This document shows, piece by piece, positions 14,841 through 22,432 of a stretch of 24,069 nt of DNA. The position numbers and the translations under genes are program-made. The stretch lies in assembly GCA_002433465.1 (NCBI GenBank), contig DJIE01000182.1, forward strand, positions 61,525 to 85,593, in the 5' to 3' direction. This stretch comes from Salinisphaera sp. UBA6602. Lineage in GTDB: Bacteria; Pseudomonadota; Gammaproteobacteria; Nevskiales; Salinisphaeraceae. The first letter of the stretch is position 1. Each line of letters begins with the position of its first letter. The notes beneath the pieces are model-generated. The model was not told the DNA's origin, made no database searches, and saw nothing but the letters and a program-made list of their open reading frames with translations.

Positions 14841-16541
14841 TCAACGCGGCTCGGCTTCGTATACCGTCTTACCCCGAAATACCGTTCTGAGGGCTTTTGT
14901 CTGCGCGATTTCGGCGTTCGGAACATCGAAAATATTGCGGTCGAGCACCACGAGGTCGGCAGACTTGCCCACTTCAATCGACCCGATCTGATCGGACAGG
15001 TTGAGCGTGTACGCTGCGCCCCGAGTCATGGTGTCCATGGCCGCCTGCAGCGAAATACTCTCCTCGGGGCCGATCTCGCGCTCGACCATCGAGGCCAGAT
15101 GCGGCCAGGGGTTGATCGAACTCGATATCGAGGGCCAGTCGGAGCCGTAGGCGATCACGGCGCCCGCATCGAGCAACTCTTTCGTCGGCGGCGTCTTGTC
15201 GTAGCGATGGCCGATCGCGTTGCGCATGGCCGAACTGTACGGCCCGCGAATCCACAGCGGCGGCGCAACGTCGGCTGCCACATCGAGCTCGGCAAACCGT
15301 GTCAGATCGGCTTCGTCGACCACGCTGGCATGGGCAATCGAATGATGCAGCTCGCGCGCTCCGATGGCCTCGCGCGCTGCCTCGAACGCGTCGAGCGCGG
15401 CCCGCACGGAGCCATCGCCGGTGGCATGCATCTTCACCGTCACGCCCTGGCGGGCCAGTTCGATCGCATCCTGCGTGATGGCATCCGCTGTCATGCGTAA
15501 TTCGCCTTCATAGTCGGCCGGCAGCCCTTTTGCTTCCAGTGCGCCGGCCTCGTACGGTTCCAGCAGCGAGGCGGTCAACGCAGGCGGCACGCCGTCGAGA
15601 TAGAGCTTGGCGAAATCGGTATGGACGTTGTCCGAGCGGTAGCGCGCCCGGTCGGCCAGCGTCTTGCGCTGTTCGGCTGCGGTTTCGTTGAAGTCGGTGT
15701 CGTACTGCAGGAAGGTCGCCACCCGAGCGTGCAGCCCGTCGTTGCGATCGACGTCATGATAGGCACGCACCGTCGGCCGGTCGGTACGTGCTTCGACAAA
15801 CGTAGTGATACCGAACCGGTTGGCCTCGTCCACCGCGTGTCGAACCGTTTGCTGATACTTCGCGTCGCTCATCGGCGGAATCGTGCGCGTCAGCTCACCG
15901 GCGGCCTGCTCGAACAGAATGCCGTTGGGCTCGCCGTGCGCATCGGTCTGAATGGCCGCCATCCCGGCCGCACGTTCCTTGTCGAAGCCGGCCGCCTGCA
16001 GCGCCTTCGAGTTCACGTAGCCGTTATGGCCGGTGTCATCGAGCAGATATACGGGATTGTCGGGCGACACGGCATCGAGCCTCTTCTTGTCGATCTTGCC
16101 GGAGTCGGCATAGGCCGAAGCCCAGGCGCCGCCCACCACCCATTCGCCCGGTTTGGCGTCGGCGACGCACCCTGCGACCCGCTCGCTTATTTCATCCGGC
16201 GTGGCGCTACTGGAGAAATCACAGCTGAAAAGCTGGCGCTTGAAACCGCGCACGTAGTGGCCGTGCCCGTCGATGATGCCGGGCACGACCGTGCTGCCAC
16301 CCAGATCCACGATACGGGTGTCGTCGTCGGCGTGCTTGCGAACGGCTTCGCTATCGCCCACCGCAATGAAGCGGCCGTTGGCGATCGCCACCGCCTGTGC
16401 GATGGAACGATCGTCGTCCTGTGTATGGATGCGTGCGTTCAGATAGATCGTGTCGGCGCCGGGCGCCGCCGTCGCGACGCCGCCCAGGCATAGGCCCGCC
16501 AGCGCGAGCACCGCGCTCGTCGCGCGTAGGACTGTATGCAT
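14841..16541 (-). CDS. Exported YtcJ/NfdA-type amidohydrolase
   Basis: This protein has 566 residues. Residues 1-26 are a signal peptide (ending ATAAPG), so the enzyme should be periplasmic. An amidohydrolase-superfamily barrel follows: VVPGIIDGHGHY puts metal ligands at His93 and His95. FAKLYLDGVP carries the Lys typical of the YtcJ group, KMHATGDGSVR and HHSIAHASV supply further His ligands, and AYGSDWPS contains the active-site Asp. The C-terminal GSIEVGKSADLVVLD is the family's closing strand. YtcJ-group enzymes include N-substituted formamide deformylase (NfdA). Here it sits 64 bases after the aldehyde dehydrogenase gene, so release of an arylalkylamine from an amide or formamide is a reasonable guess. 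The exact substrate is unknown. Confidence 0.82.
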   Translation of the reverse strand: MHTVLRATSAVLALAGLCLGGVATAAPGADTIYLNARIHTQDDDRSIAQAVAIANGRFIAVGDSEAVRKHADDDTRIVDLGGSTVVPGIIDGHGHYVRGFKRQLFSCDFSSSATPDEISERVAGCVADAKPGEWVVGGAWASAYADSGKIDKKRLDAVSPDNPVYLLDDTGHNGYVNSKALQAAGFDKERAAGMAAIQTDAHGEPNGILFEQAAGELTRTIPPMSDAKYQQTVRHAVDEANRFGITTFVEARTDRPTVRAYHDVDRNDGLHARVATFLQYDTDFNETAAEQRKTLADRARYRSDNVHTDFAKLYLDGVPPALTASLLEPYEAGALEAKGLPADYEGELRMTADAITQDAIELARQGVTVKMHATGDGSVRAALDAFEAAREAIGARELHHSIAHASVVDEADLTRFAELDVAADVAPPLWIRGPYSSAMRNAIGHRYDKTPPTKELLDAGAVIAYGSDWPSISSSINPWPHLASMVEREIGPEESISLQAAMDTMTRGAAYTLNLSDQIGSIEVGKSADLVVLDRNIFDVPNAEIAQTKALRTVFRGKTVYEAEPR

Positions 16542-16605
16542 AGCCTCTCCTCGTTTTTTTGTATTGGCTAATGCAGGCGCTTATCGCGCCTTGATCCGGC
16601 GTCGA

Positions 16606-18060
16606 TCAGCCAAGCATGACGGTGGTGACCTTTTCTTCGGTATAGGCCAGCACTCCGGCCAGGCCGCATTCACGCCCCAGCCCGCTTTCCTTGAAGCCGC
16701 CCCAGGGCAGCTGCGGGTCGATCGGCGCCCAGGCATTGATGCCGATCGCGCCGGCTTCCACCTGGCGGGCAACGCGATGGGCACGGGCCACGTCGGCCGT
16801 CCATACCGTCGCGGCAAGGCCATAGCGGGTGTCGTTGGCGATGGCGATGGCCTCGGCCTCGTCACGGAACGTCATCACCGTGCCGACCGGGCCGAAGATT
16901 TCATCGCGTGCGATGCTCATGTCGTTGTTGGCCTCGACGAATACGGTCGGGCGGACATACCAGCCGGCGTTGGCCGCATCGGACGGACCGCCGGCGAGCA
17001 GCTTCGCGCCCTCCTCGCTACCGCGACGGATATAGTCGTTGATCTTGTCGTACTGGCCCTGGCTGGCGACGGCACCCATCTGCGTGCCTTCCTGATCGGG
17101 ATCGCCCACCTGAATGCTGCGTGCGACCTCGGCCAGTTTCTGGCTGAACACATCGGCCACGTCTTCGTGGACCAGGATGCGCGTGCCTGCGGCACAGACC
17201 TGGCCCTGATTGAAGAACAGCCCCATGGCGCAACCGCCCACGGCCGCTTCGAGGTCGGCATCGTCGAACACGATCTGCGGGCTCTTGCCGCCCAGCTCGA
17301 GCGCCACATGCTTGAACAGCGGCGCAGCCAGACGCTGAATGGCCGCCCCGGTTTCCGGACTGCCGGTGAACGTGATCTTGGCTACCTTCGGGTGCTCGCA
17401 CAGCACCGGCCCCAGCGTTGCACCGTAACCGGTCACCACGTTGACCACGCCATCGGGAATACCTGCCTCCTGACACAGCTTTGCCAGGTGCAGGGCCGAC
17501 ATCGGCGTCTGTTCGGCTGGCTTGATCACGGTCGTGCAGCCGGCCGCGAGCAGCGCGCCGAGCTTCCAGCAGGTGATCATCAACGGCGTATTCCAGGGCA
17601 CAATCGCAGCCACCACGCCGACCGGCAGGCGTTCGGTATACGACAGCGTGGGCTGGCCCATGTAGCCGGCCGTGGGAATGGTGCGACCTTCGAGCTTGTC
17701 GGCCCAGCCGGCGGCATGGCGCAGCGTGGCGATGGCGTTGGGCAGGTCGAGCATGCGCGGTTCTGCGGGCGGGCGGCCGATGGCGTTCGCGTCCATGTCG
17801 GCCAGCTGTTCGGCATCGCGCTCGACCAGATCGGCGAGACGATGGATGCACAGCCCACGCGCCGCGCCGCTCATCTTCGACCATTCGCCGCCCTTGAGCT
17901 GGGCGTGGGCGGCCTCGATGGCCCGCGTGGCGTCGTCCGCCGTGCCGGCAGCCGATGTGGCCAGCGTTTGGCCAGTGGCCGGGTCGGGCAACGTCATCGT
18001 CGCACCGTCGGAGGCGTCGACCGCCTGGCCGGCTATGAAGTGTTGATATGCTTGATTCAC
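16606..18060 (-). CDS. NAD(P)-dependent aldehyde dehydrogenase, probably phenylacetaldehyde
   Basis: The protein has 484 residues from a GTG at 18060, chosen because GAGGAG is 5 bases upstream and the N-terminus then matches ALDH length. The upstream in-frame ATG at 18120 lacks a ribosome site. Residues PWN (155-157), Lys180, the FTGS loop (231-234), Glu255 in ELGG and Cys289 in NQGQVC form the complete ALDH active site. No signal peptide, so it is cytoplasmic. FeaB/PadA-type enzymes oxidise phenylacetaldehyde to phenylacetate; the context (AADH, PQQ-ADH, paaK) supports that substrate. It is the first gene of the unit ALDH-amidohydrolase-PQQ-ADH and is divergent from the AraC-family regulator. 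Confidence 0.9.
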   Translation of the reverse strand: MNQAYQHFIAGQAVDASDGATMTLPDPATGQTLATSAAGTADDATRAIEAAHAQLKGGEWSKMSGAARGLCIHRLADLVERDAEQLADMDANAIGRPPAEPRMLDLPNAIATLRHAAGWADKLEGRTIPTAGYMGQPTLSYTERLPVGVVAAIVPWNTPLMITCWKLGALLAAGCTTVIKPAEQTPMSALHLAKLCQEAGIPDGVVNVVTGYGATLGPVLCEHPKVAKITFTGSPETGAAIQRLAAPLFKHVALELGGKSPQIVFDDADLEAAVGGCAMGLFFNQGQVCAAGTRILVHEDVADVFSQKLAEVARSIQVGDPDQEGTQMGAVASQGQYDKINDYIRRGSEEGAKLLAGGPSDAANAGWYVRPTVFVEANNDMSIARDEIFGPVGTVMTFRDEAEAIAIANDTRYGLAATVWTADVARAHRVARQVEAGAIGINAWAPIDPQLPWGGFKESGLGRECGLAGVLAYTEEKVTTVMLG

Positions 18061-18372
18061 GCGTGCTCCTCGAACAGTAAACGGCGGCCGTCTCGCACGC
18101 TCGCGACAAACGTGCTGCACGACCGCAGTGGTCGGTTTTATCTCGTCCCGAGCCTGCGCCGGCTGACCACGCCACGCATGCTGTTACGTGCATATCGATT
18201 TGTCGCTGTGTGCAGCTTGGCGGCGCTTGCCGGGCGGTCTTTGACAGCGCGCGGACAACGGCGTAAACACAAATAAAAGCGTTGCAGCGCCACGAGCGAA
18301 CCTGGCATGCGCATTGCAACCTAATTCGACCCGAAACAATCGGGCGCCACGGGCTGGAGACCGTCGAATCAC
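18061..18372. promoter_or_regulatory. Divergent control region, aldehyde dehydrogenase / AraC regulator
   Basis: This 312-base stretch holds no credible gene. It contains a sigma-54 promoter toward the regulator (separate entry), an AT-richer patch at 18262-18280 (GTAAACACAAATAAAAG) and a CGACC-GCAGT-GGTCG dyad at 18120-18134. A weak NtrC-like TGCAC-N7-GTGGT lies at 18116-18132, roughly 200 bases upstream of the predicted start, the right distance for an enhancer but a poor match. No exact FeaR-type motif (TGNCA-N8-AAA) was found by eye. Confidence 0.6.
18302..18318 (+). promoter_or_regulatory. Sigma-54 (-24/-12) promoter of the AraC-family gene
   Basis: The bases CTGGCATGCGCATTGCA match the sigma-54 consensus YTGGCACG-N4-TTGCW at all but one position (T for C in the -24 block). 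The GG and GC dinucleotides are exactly 10 bases apart. Transcription would begin near 18329, about 44 bases before the regulator ATG at 18373. This suggests control by an enhancer-binding activator such as NtrC, in keeping with amines as nitrogen sources. Confidence 0.75.
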
Positions 18373-19326
18373 ATGCCGTATTTGCAACATCGATCGCAGG
18401 CCCCGGAAGCGGGCCGCTTTTCCAATCTCGGCGGCTGGCAGGATTACGTCAACGCGCATTTCCCACCGCTGGAGATGAGCCGCCCCGGCGCCGAGCCGTT
18501 TCATGCACAGGCCAACAGCTGCCGGCTTGGCGAATGCACGCTCACGCATATCAGCAGCGCGGCCTCGGATGTTGCGCGAACCGCCTATCTGGCACGGCGT
18601 GCCAATGCCGGGTATCTGAAAGTGCTGTGGCAGCTCGCGGGCACTCTCGAACTCACCCAGGATCGCCGCTCGGTGCGCCTGCAGGCCGGCCGCGCCAGTC
18701 TTTGCGATACCACCCGGCCCTACCGAATTCGCGTAAGCGACGGTGCACGCCTGGCCGTACTGCTGATTCCCTATGACGTCGACAGCCGGCTGCCGCGCTA
18801 TGCCGAACGCGTGAGCGCGACCGAGCTTACGGATATGCCGACCATGCAGGCTGCACTCGGTGCAATCACCGGTCTGGCACGCGCGCAGCCGCGCTTTGAC
18901 GACCCGGGCGTGAGCGACGTGATGCAGGGTGTGGGCGCAATGCTGGCTGCGACCTTCGCACGGGCGGCCGAGCCGGAGGAGGCCGATGTGGATGCACAAC
19001 GCATGCAGCGCGCGCGCCATTATATCGCCACCCATCTCGCCAGCAGCGATCTCACGCCGGAGCGCCTGGCCAGCGTGCTGTGCGTTTCACGACGCACGCT
19101 CTACGGTTTGCTGGCACGCCACAACACCACGCCGGCCCGTTTGATCAGCGAAACCCGGCTGCAGTGTGCTCGCGATGCGCTGGCCCGGGATTCGGCGGGC
19201 CAGCATTCGATCACCGATATCGCCCTCGCCCACGGCTTTGGCGACAGCGCGCGCTTCAGCCACGCATTCAAGGATCGCTTCGGCGAAGCGCCCAGCCTGT
19301 GGCGGACCCGCTACGCCCGGAACTGA
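18373..19326 (+). CDS. AraC-family transcriptional activator, FeaR-like
   Basis: This protein has 317 residues. The N-terminal part (about 30-190) resembles the AraC-binding-like domain of FeaR/XylS-type activators, with GYLKVLWQLAGTLELTQDRR and the LCDTTRPYRIRVSDGARL strands. The C-terminal AraC DNA-binding domain (about 215-317) has two helix-turn-helix units: LTPERLASVLCVSRRTLYGLL and ITDIALAHGFGDSARFSHAFKDRFG. It is cytoplasmic. FeaR in E. coli activates amine oxidase and phenylacetaldehyde dehydrogenase genes, and this gene lies divergent from an aldehyde dehydrogenase in an amine locus, so the same role is inferred. GGAGA lies 12 bases before the ATG, a rather long spacing. A sigma-54 promoter is upstream. 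Confidence 0.85.
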   Translation: MPYLQHRSQAPEAGRFSNLGGWQDYVNAHFPPLEMSRPGAEPFHAQANSCRLGECTLTHISSAASDVARTAYLARRANAGYLKVLWQLAGTLELTQDRRSVRLQAGRASLCDTTRPYRIRVSDGARLAVLLIPYDVDSRLPRYAERVSATELTDMPTMQAALGAITGLARAQPRFDDPGVSDVMQGVGAMLAATFARAAEPEEADVDAQRMQRARHYIATHLASSDLTPERLASVLCVSRRTLYGLLARHNTTPARLISETRLQCARDALARDSAGQHSITDIALAHGFGDSARFSHAFKDRFGEAPSLWRTRYARN

Positions 19327-19372
19327 GACCGGGCGTCGGCGTGCCCGCGGGCGCCCGCCCAGGGCTTGGAAA

Positions 19373-19423
19373 GCGCCTTGGGGCCTCGCCGCGTTGCTGC
19401 GCAAATCGCGCCAGACAAGGCGC
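19373..19423. repeat. Imperfect palindrome between regulator and paaK
   Basis: GCGCCTTG (19373-19380) is the exact reverse complement of CAAGGCGC (19416-19423). The 35 bases between contain GCGTTGCTGCGC and CGCGCC segments that can pair partly. This resembles the short GC-rich palindromic intergenic repeats of many gammaproteobacteria. Only one copy is in the window, so its repeat status is not shown. Confidence 0.45.
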
Positions 19424-19431
19424 GTGGCGCC

Positions 19432-19452
19432 GGCCCTGGTTAGTCCAGGGCC
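19432..19452. terminator. Hairpin downstream of convergent araC-type gene and paaK
   Basis: GGCCCTGG (19432-19439) pairs perfectly with CCAGGGCC (19445-19452) around a TTAGT loop. It lies 33 bases beyond the paaK stop (minus) and about 105 bases beyond the regulator stop (plus). No long T-run follows, so termination strength is unclear. Confidence 0.5.
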
Positions 19453-19484
19453 AAGCGCGACGATTTCATTCGCGTTAACAGGCC

Positions 19485-20801
19485 CTAGCCGCGATGGCTC
19501 AGCCGGCGGTCGATGACATGCTTGGCCTTGCCCAGAGAGCGCTCCAGCGTACCCACGGCCGACAGCGTGATCTTGGTGCTGATACCGATATAGGACTTGA
19601 TGTGCTGCTGCAGATTGCTCAGCGTTTCGTCCTCGGTGCTGTGGTCGTCGAAATCATGACCGCGCTCGACCGTTAACGCCACGTGATCGAGATTGCCCTC
19701 GCGGGTCAGCTCGATCAGATAGTGCGGTGCCAGGCCTTTCTGCTTGCAGATGATCTCCTCGATCTGGGTCGGGAAGACGTTCACGCCGCGAATGATGAGC
19801 ATGTCATCCGAGCGACCGGTGATCTTGTCGATACGGCGCATGGAACGCGCGGTCGGTGCCAGCAGGCGAGTGAGATCGCGGGTGCGATAACGCACGATCG
19901 GCAGCGCTTCCTTGGTCAGCGAGGTGAACACCAGCTCCCCGGGCTCGCCGTCCGGCATGACTTCGCCGGTTTCCGGGTCGATGATCTCGGGATAGAAATG
20001 ATCCTCCCAGATCACCGGACCATCCTTGGTTTCGACGCATTCGTTGGCCACGCCCGGGCCCATGACTTCCGACAGGCCGTAGATATCCACCGCATCGATA
20101 CCGGCGCGGCGTTCGATCTCTTCGCGCATGGCGTTGGTCCAGGGCTCGGCGCCGAAGATCCCGATTTCCAGCGAGGACTCGCGCGGGTCCAGCCCCTGGC
20201 GCTCGAACTCCTCGATGATGTTGAGCATGTACGAGGGCGTGACCATGATAATGCGCGGCTTGAAGTCCTGGATCAGCTGCACCTGTTTTTCCGTCTGGCC
20301 ACCCGACATGGGTACGACCGTACAGCCGAGCTTTTCGGCGCCGTAGTGCGCACCGAGACCGCCGGTAAACAGGCCGTAGCCGTAGGCCACATGCACGATA
20401 TCGCCCGGCTTGCCGCCGGCGGCACGGATAGAGCGGGCAACCAGATTGGCCCAGGTCTCGATATCGTTGGCGGTATAGCCCACCACTGTCGGTTTGCCGG
20501 TCGTGCCGCTGGAGGCATGGATACGCGACACCTGCTCGCGCGGCACGGCAAACATATCGAACGGATAGGCGTCGCGCAGATCCTGCTTGGTGGTGAACGG
20601 AAACTTCGCCAGATCGGCCAGCGTTTCCAGATCGCTCGGGTGCACACCGGCCTCGTCAAACTTGGCCTTGTAACGCGGCACGTTGTCGTAGGCGTGCTGC
20701 AGGGACCATTTCAGCCGTTCCAGCTGTAGCGCCTGCAGTTCGTTGCGGCTCGCGGTCTCGATCGGTTCGAGCAGCGATGCGGGTTCCATCAGTGCGGCCA
20801 T
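19485..20801 (-). CDS. paaK: Phenylacetate-CoA ligase
   Basis: The protein has 438 residues, the usual PaaK length. SSGTTGKPT (97-105) is the phosphate-binding loop of adenylate-forming enzymes. YGLSEVMGPGVA is the A5-type motif with the family's conserved Glu, YRTRDLTRL contains the adenine/ribose-binding Asp, and GRSDDMLIIRGVNVFPTQIE is the hinge motif that switches to thioester formation. The enzyme converts phenylacetate, ATP and CoA to phenylacetyl-CoA, AMP and PPi in the cytoplasm, the entry step of the paa pathway. GGAG lies 7 bases before the ATG. It is the last gene of the visible paaZ-G-I-K series and convergent with the AraC-type gene. Confidence 0.96.
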   Translation of the reverse strand: MAALMEPASLLEPIETASRNELQALQLERLKWSLQHAYDNVPRYKAKFDEAGVHPSDLETLADLAKFPFTTKQDLRDAYPFDMFAVPREQVSRIHASSGTTGKPTVVGYTANDIETWANLVARSIRAAGGKPGDIVHVAYGYGLFTGGLGAHYGAEKLGCTVVPMSGGQTEKQVQLIQDFKPRIIMVTPSYMLNIIEEFERQGLDPRESSLEIGIFGAEPWTNAMREEIERRAGIDAVDIYGLSEVMGPGVANECVETKDGPVIWEDHFYPEIIDPETGEVMPDGEPGELVFTSLTKEALPIVRYRTRDLTRLLAPTARSMRRIDKITGRSDDMLIIRGVNVFPTQIEEIICKQKGLAPHYLIELTREGNLDHVALTVERGHDFDDHSTEDETLSNLQQHIKSYIGISTKITLSAVGTLERSLGKAKHVIDRRLSHRG

Positions 20802-20914
20802 GTTCGTCTCCTCCGTCTCGTTTGTGTATGAAAGCGTCTGCGGTATGGGCCCCCGAGCGCTTTTTCATGTTTTCGGGTCCGTGCCAGACAACGCAGGCAC
20901 GCCCCACTTGATGT

Positions 20915-21391
20915 TCACGACGCCATCACGTCCAGCACGTCGCCTCGCACCTGGTGCGCACGCCCGCGAAACAGCACCACGGTTTCGTCGTTCTGATTGC
21001 GCACGGTGACGTCGTAGACGCCGGTTCGCCCCGAGCGCGAGCGTTGCTCGGCTTCGGCCACCAGCACGTCGCCTGCGAACGCCGGACGCAGATAATCCAC
21101 GTTGCAGGCCGCGCCCACGGTGTTCTGGTTGCCGCTGTTGCAGGCAAAGGCGAACGCGCTGTCAGCCAGCGAAAAGATCAGCCCGCCGTGGCAGGTCTTG
21201 TGGCCGTTGACCATGTCGTCGCGTACCGGCATGGATACGCGGGCATAGCCGGGCGCCATGGCATCGATATGCATGCCGAGCATGCGCGAGGCCTCGTCGC
21301 GGGCGAACATTGCCTCGCCGACGCGCTCGGCCAGCGCCTGGGCATCCGTATCCTCGGGCGCGGCAGCCGCGCCGTTCTGGCTGGATTGCAT
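20915..21391 (-). CDS. paaI: Hydroxyphenylacetyl-CoA thioesterase
   Basis: This 158-residue hot-dog-fold thioesterase has VNGHKTCHGGLIFSLAD (about 61-77), the PaaI signature. The expected catalytic Asp is residue 77 or nearby, and the HGG (68-70) forms the substrate-activating turn. ACNVDYLRPAFAGDVLVAEA is the second family motif. PaaI hydrolyses dead-end ring-hydroxylated phenylacetyl-CoA and other stalled CoA esters, freeing CoA in the cytoplasm. GGAG stands 9 bases before the ATG. It lies between paaG and paaK, as in many paa clusters; the gap to paaK is 113 bases and holds only weak dyads. Confidence 0.94.
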   Translation of the reverse strand: MQSSQNGAAAAPEDTDAQALAERVGEAMFARDEASRMLGMHIDAMAPGYARVSMPVRDDMVNGHKTCHGGLIFSLADSAFAFACNSGNQNTVGAACNVDYLRPAFAGDVLVAEAEQRSRSGRTGVYDVTVRNQNDETVVLFRGRAHQVRGDVLDVMAS

Positions 21392-21476
21392 GGGTTGTCT
21401 CCTTTCCGAAAGAGCCTGTTCGGGCCGGCGCGCTGCTTTTTTGTATTCGTTGCAGCGTCGCCGGCGTGTTCGTTAT

Positions 21477-22268
21477 TCAGCGACCTTTGAATTCGGGCGT
21501 GCGTTTTTCGCTGAACGCGGCTACGCCTTCGGCATAGTCGGCACTGCGGCCGAGCTCGCCCATGGCATCGCGTTCGGCATCCAGCTGCGCATCGAGATTG
21601 TTGTTCGCGCCGGCGTACATCAGCTCCTTGGTACGGGCCAGGCCGCGGGTCGGGGCTTTCGACAGGTGCTCGACGAGCTGGTCGATTTCAGCCTCGAAGG
21701 CGTCGTCGTCCACGCAGCGCCAGATCAGGCCCCAGTCCGCCGCGGTCGGCGCATCGATGGGTTCGCCGAGCATGGCCAGGCCCATGGCCCGGGCCATACC
21801 GATGCGTCGCGCCAGAAAATAGGTGCCGCCGGTATCCGGAATCAGGCCGAGCTTGCAGAAGCTCTCGATGAACTTGGCCGAGCGGCGGGCGATGACCAGA
21901 TCGCAGGCCAGCGCAAGATTCGCACCCGCACCCGCGGCCACGCCGTTGACGCCGCAGACCACAGGCATCGGCAGTGCGCGCAGGCGGCGTACCAGCGGTG
22001 CGTAATAGGTTTCGACCGAATAGGCCAGATCGGGCGCTTCGCCGGAGGTCGATACTGCGCGATCGCCCAGATCCTGGCCGGCACAGAAGCCCTTGCCGGC
22101 GCCGGTGAGCAACAGCACGCGCACCGAATCATCGGCTTCGACCGTGTCGAGCGCTTCGGCCAGGGCTTCGTGCATGGCCACGTTGAAGCTGTTGAGCTTG
22201 TTCGGACGGTTGAGCGTAATCCGGGCGATACCGGAATCGATGCTCAGGATGATGGAATCGTCTGCCAT
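21477..22268 (-). CDS. paaG: 1,2-epoxyphenylacetyl-CoA isomerase
   Basis: This 263-residue crotonase-fold enzyme is the length of PaaG. CAGQDLGD (62-69) and GVNGVAAGAGANLALACD (about 106-123) form the two CoA/oxyanion-hole loops. Asp145 in LIPDTGGTY is the catalytic acid/base, corresponding to the Asp of E. coli PaaG. PaaG isomerises ring-1,2-epoxyphenylacetyl-CoA to oxepin-CoA and also shifts double bonds later in the pathway. A GGAA ribosome site precedes the ATG, only about 15 bases from the palindromic element that separates this gene from paaZ. The last codons are TPEFKGR. Confidence 0.95.
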   Translation of the reverse strand: MADDSIILSIDSGIARITLNRPNKLNSFNVAMHEALAEALDTVEADDSVRVLLLTGAGKGFCAGQDLGDRAVSTSGEAPDLAYSVETYYAPLVRRLRALPMPVVCGVNGVAAGAGANLALACDLVIARRSAKFIESFCKLGLIPDTGGTYFLARRIGMARAMGLAMLGEPIDAPTAADWGLIWRCVDDDAFEAEIDQLVEHLSKAPTRGLARTKELMYAGANNNLDAQLDAERDAMGELGRSADYAEGVAAFSEKRTPEFKGR

Positions 22269-22288
22269 TCGAAATTTCCTCTCTCTTT

Positions 22289-22432
22289 AGAGGGTGTTTA
22301 CAAAACGTAGCGAGCGCAGCCAGTTCGGTCACGACGGGAGCGCAGAAAGCGCAGCGTATGAGCAATACGTGAGCATTTCGAGCACGGGACGGGACCGAAA
22401 TGGCAAGCGCAGTAGATTTGTAAACATCCTCT
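22289..22432. repeat. 144-bp terminal-inverted-repeat (MITE/REP-like) element
   Basis: The ends AGAGGGTGTTTACAAA (22289-22304) and its inverted copy (22417-22432) match at 15 of 16 bases. Inner arms also pair: GCGCAGCCAGTTCGGTC near the left and the reverse complement of GACCGAAATGGCAAGCGC near the right, with CGTAT/ATACG at the apex, so the whole element folds as one long imperfect hairpin. It has no ORF. It fills the paaZ-paaG gap, and its edge shares a base with the paaZ stop codon. No clear target duplication is visible. Confidence 0.8.

Noticed and set aside
16450..18276. 608-residue open frame on the plus strand opposite the aldehyde dehydrogenase
   Set aside because: It lies antisense to a clearly functional ALDH with full catalytic residues. 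Its translation is rich in Arg, Gly, His and Ala and lacks domain motifs, as expected for antisense frames in GC-rich DNA.
18061..18372. E. coli-type FeaR binding motif TGNCA-N8-AAA
   Set aside because: No exact copy was found on either strand by eye, so no operator is claimed.
21258..22310. 350-residue open frame on the plus strand
   Set aside because: It is a shadow of paaG and the start of paaI on the opposite strand.
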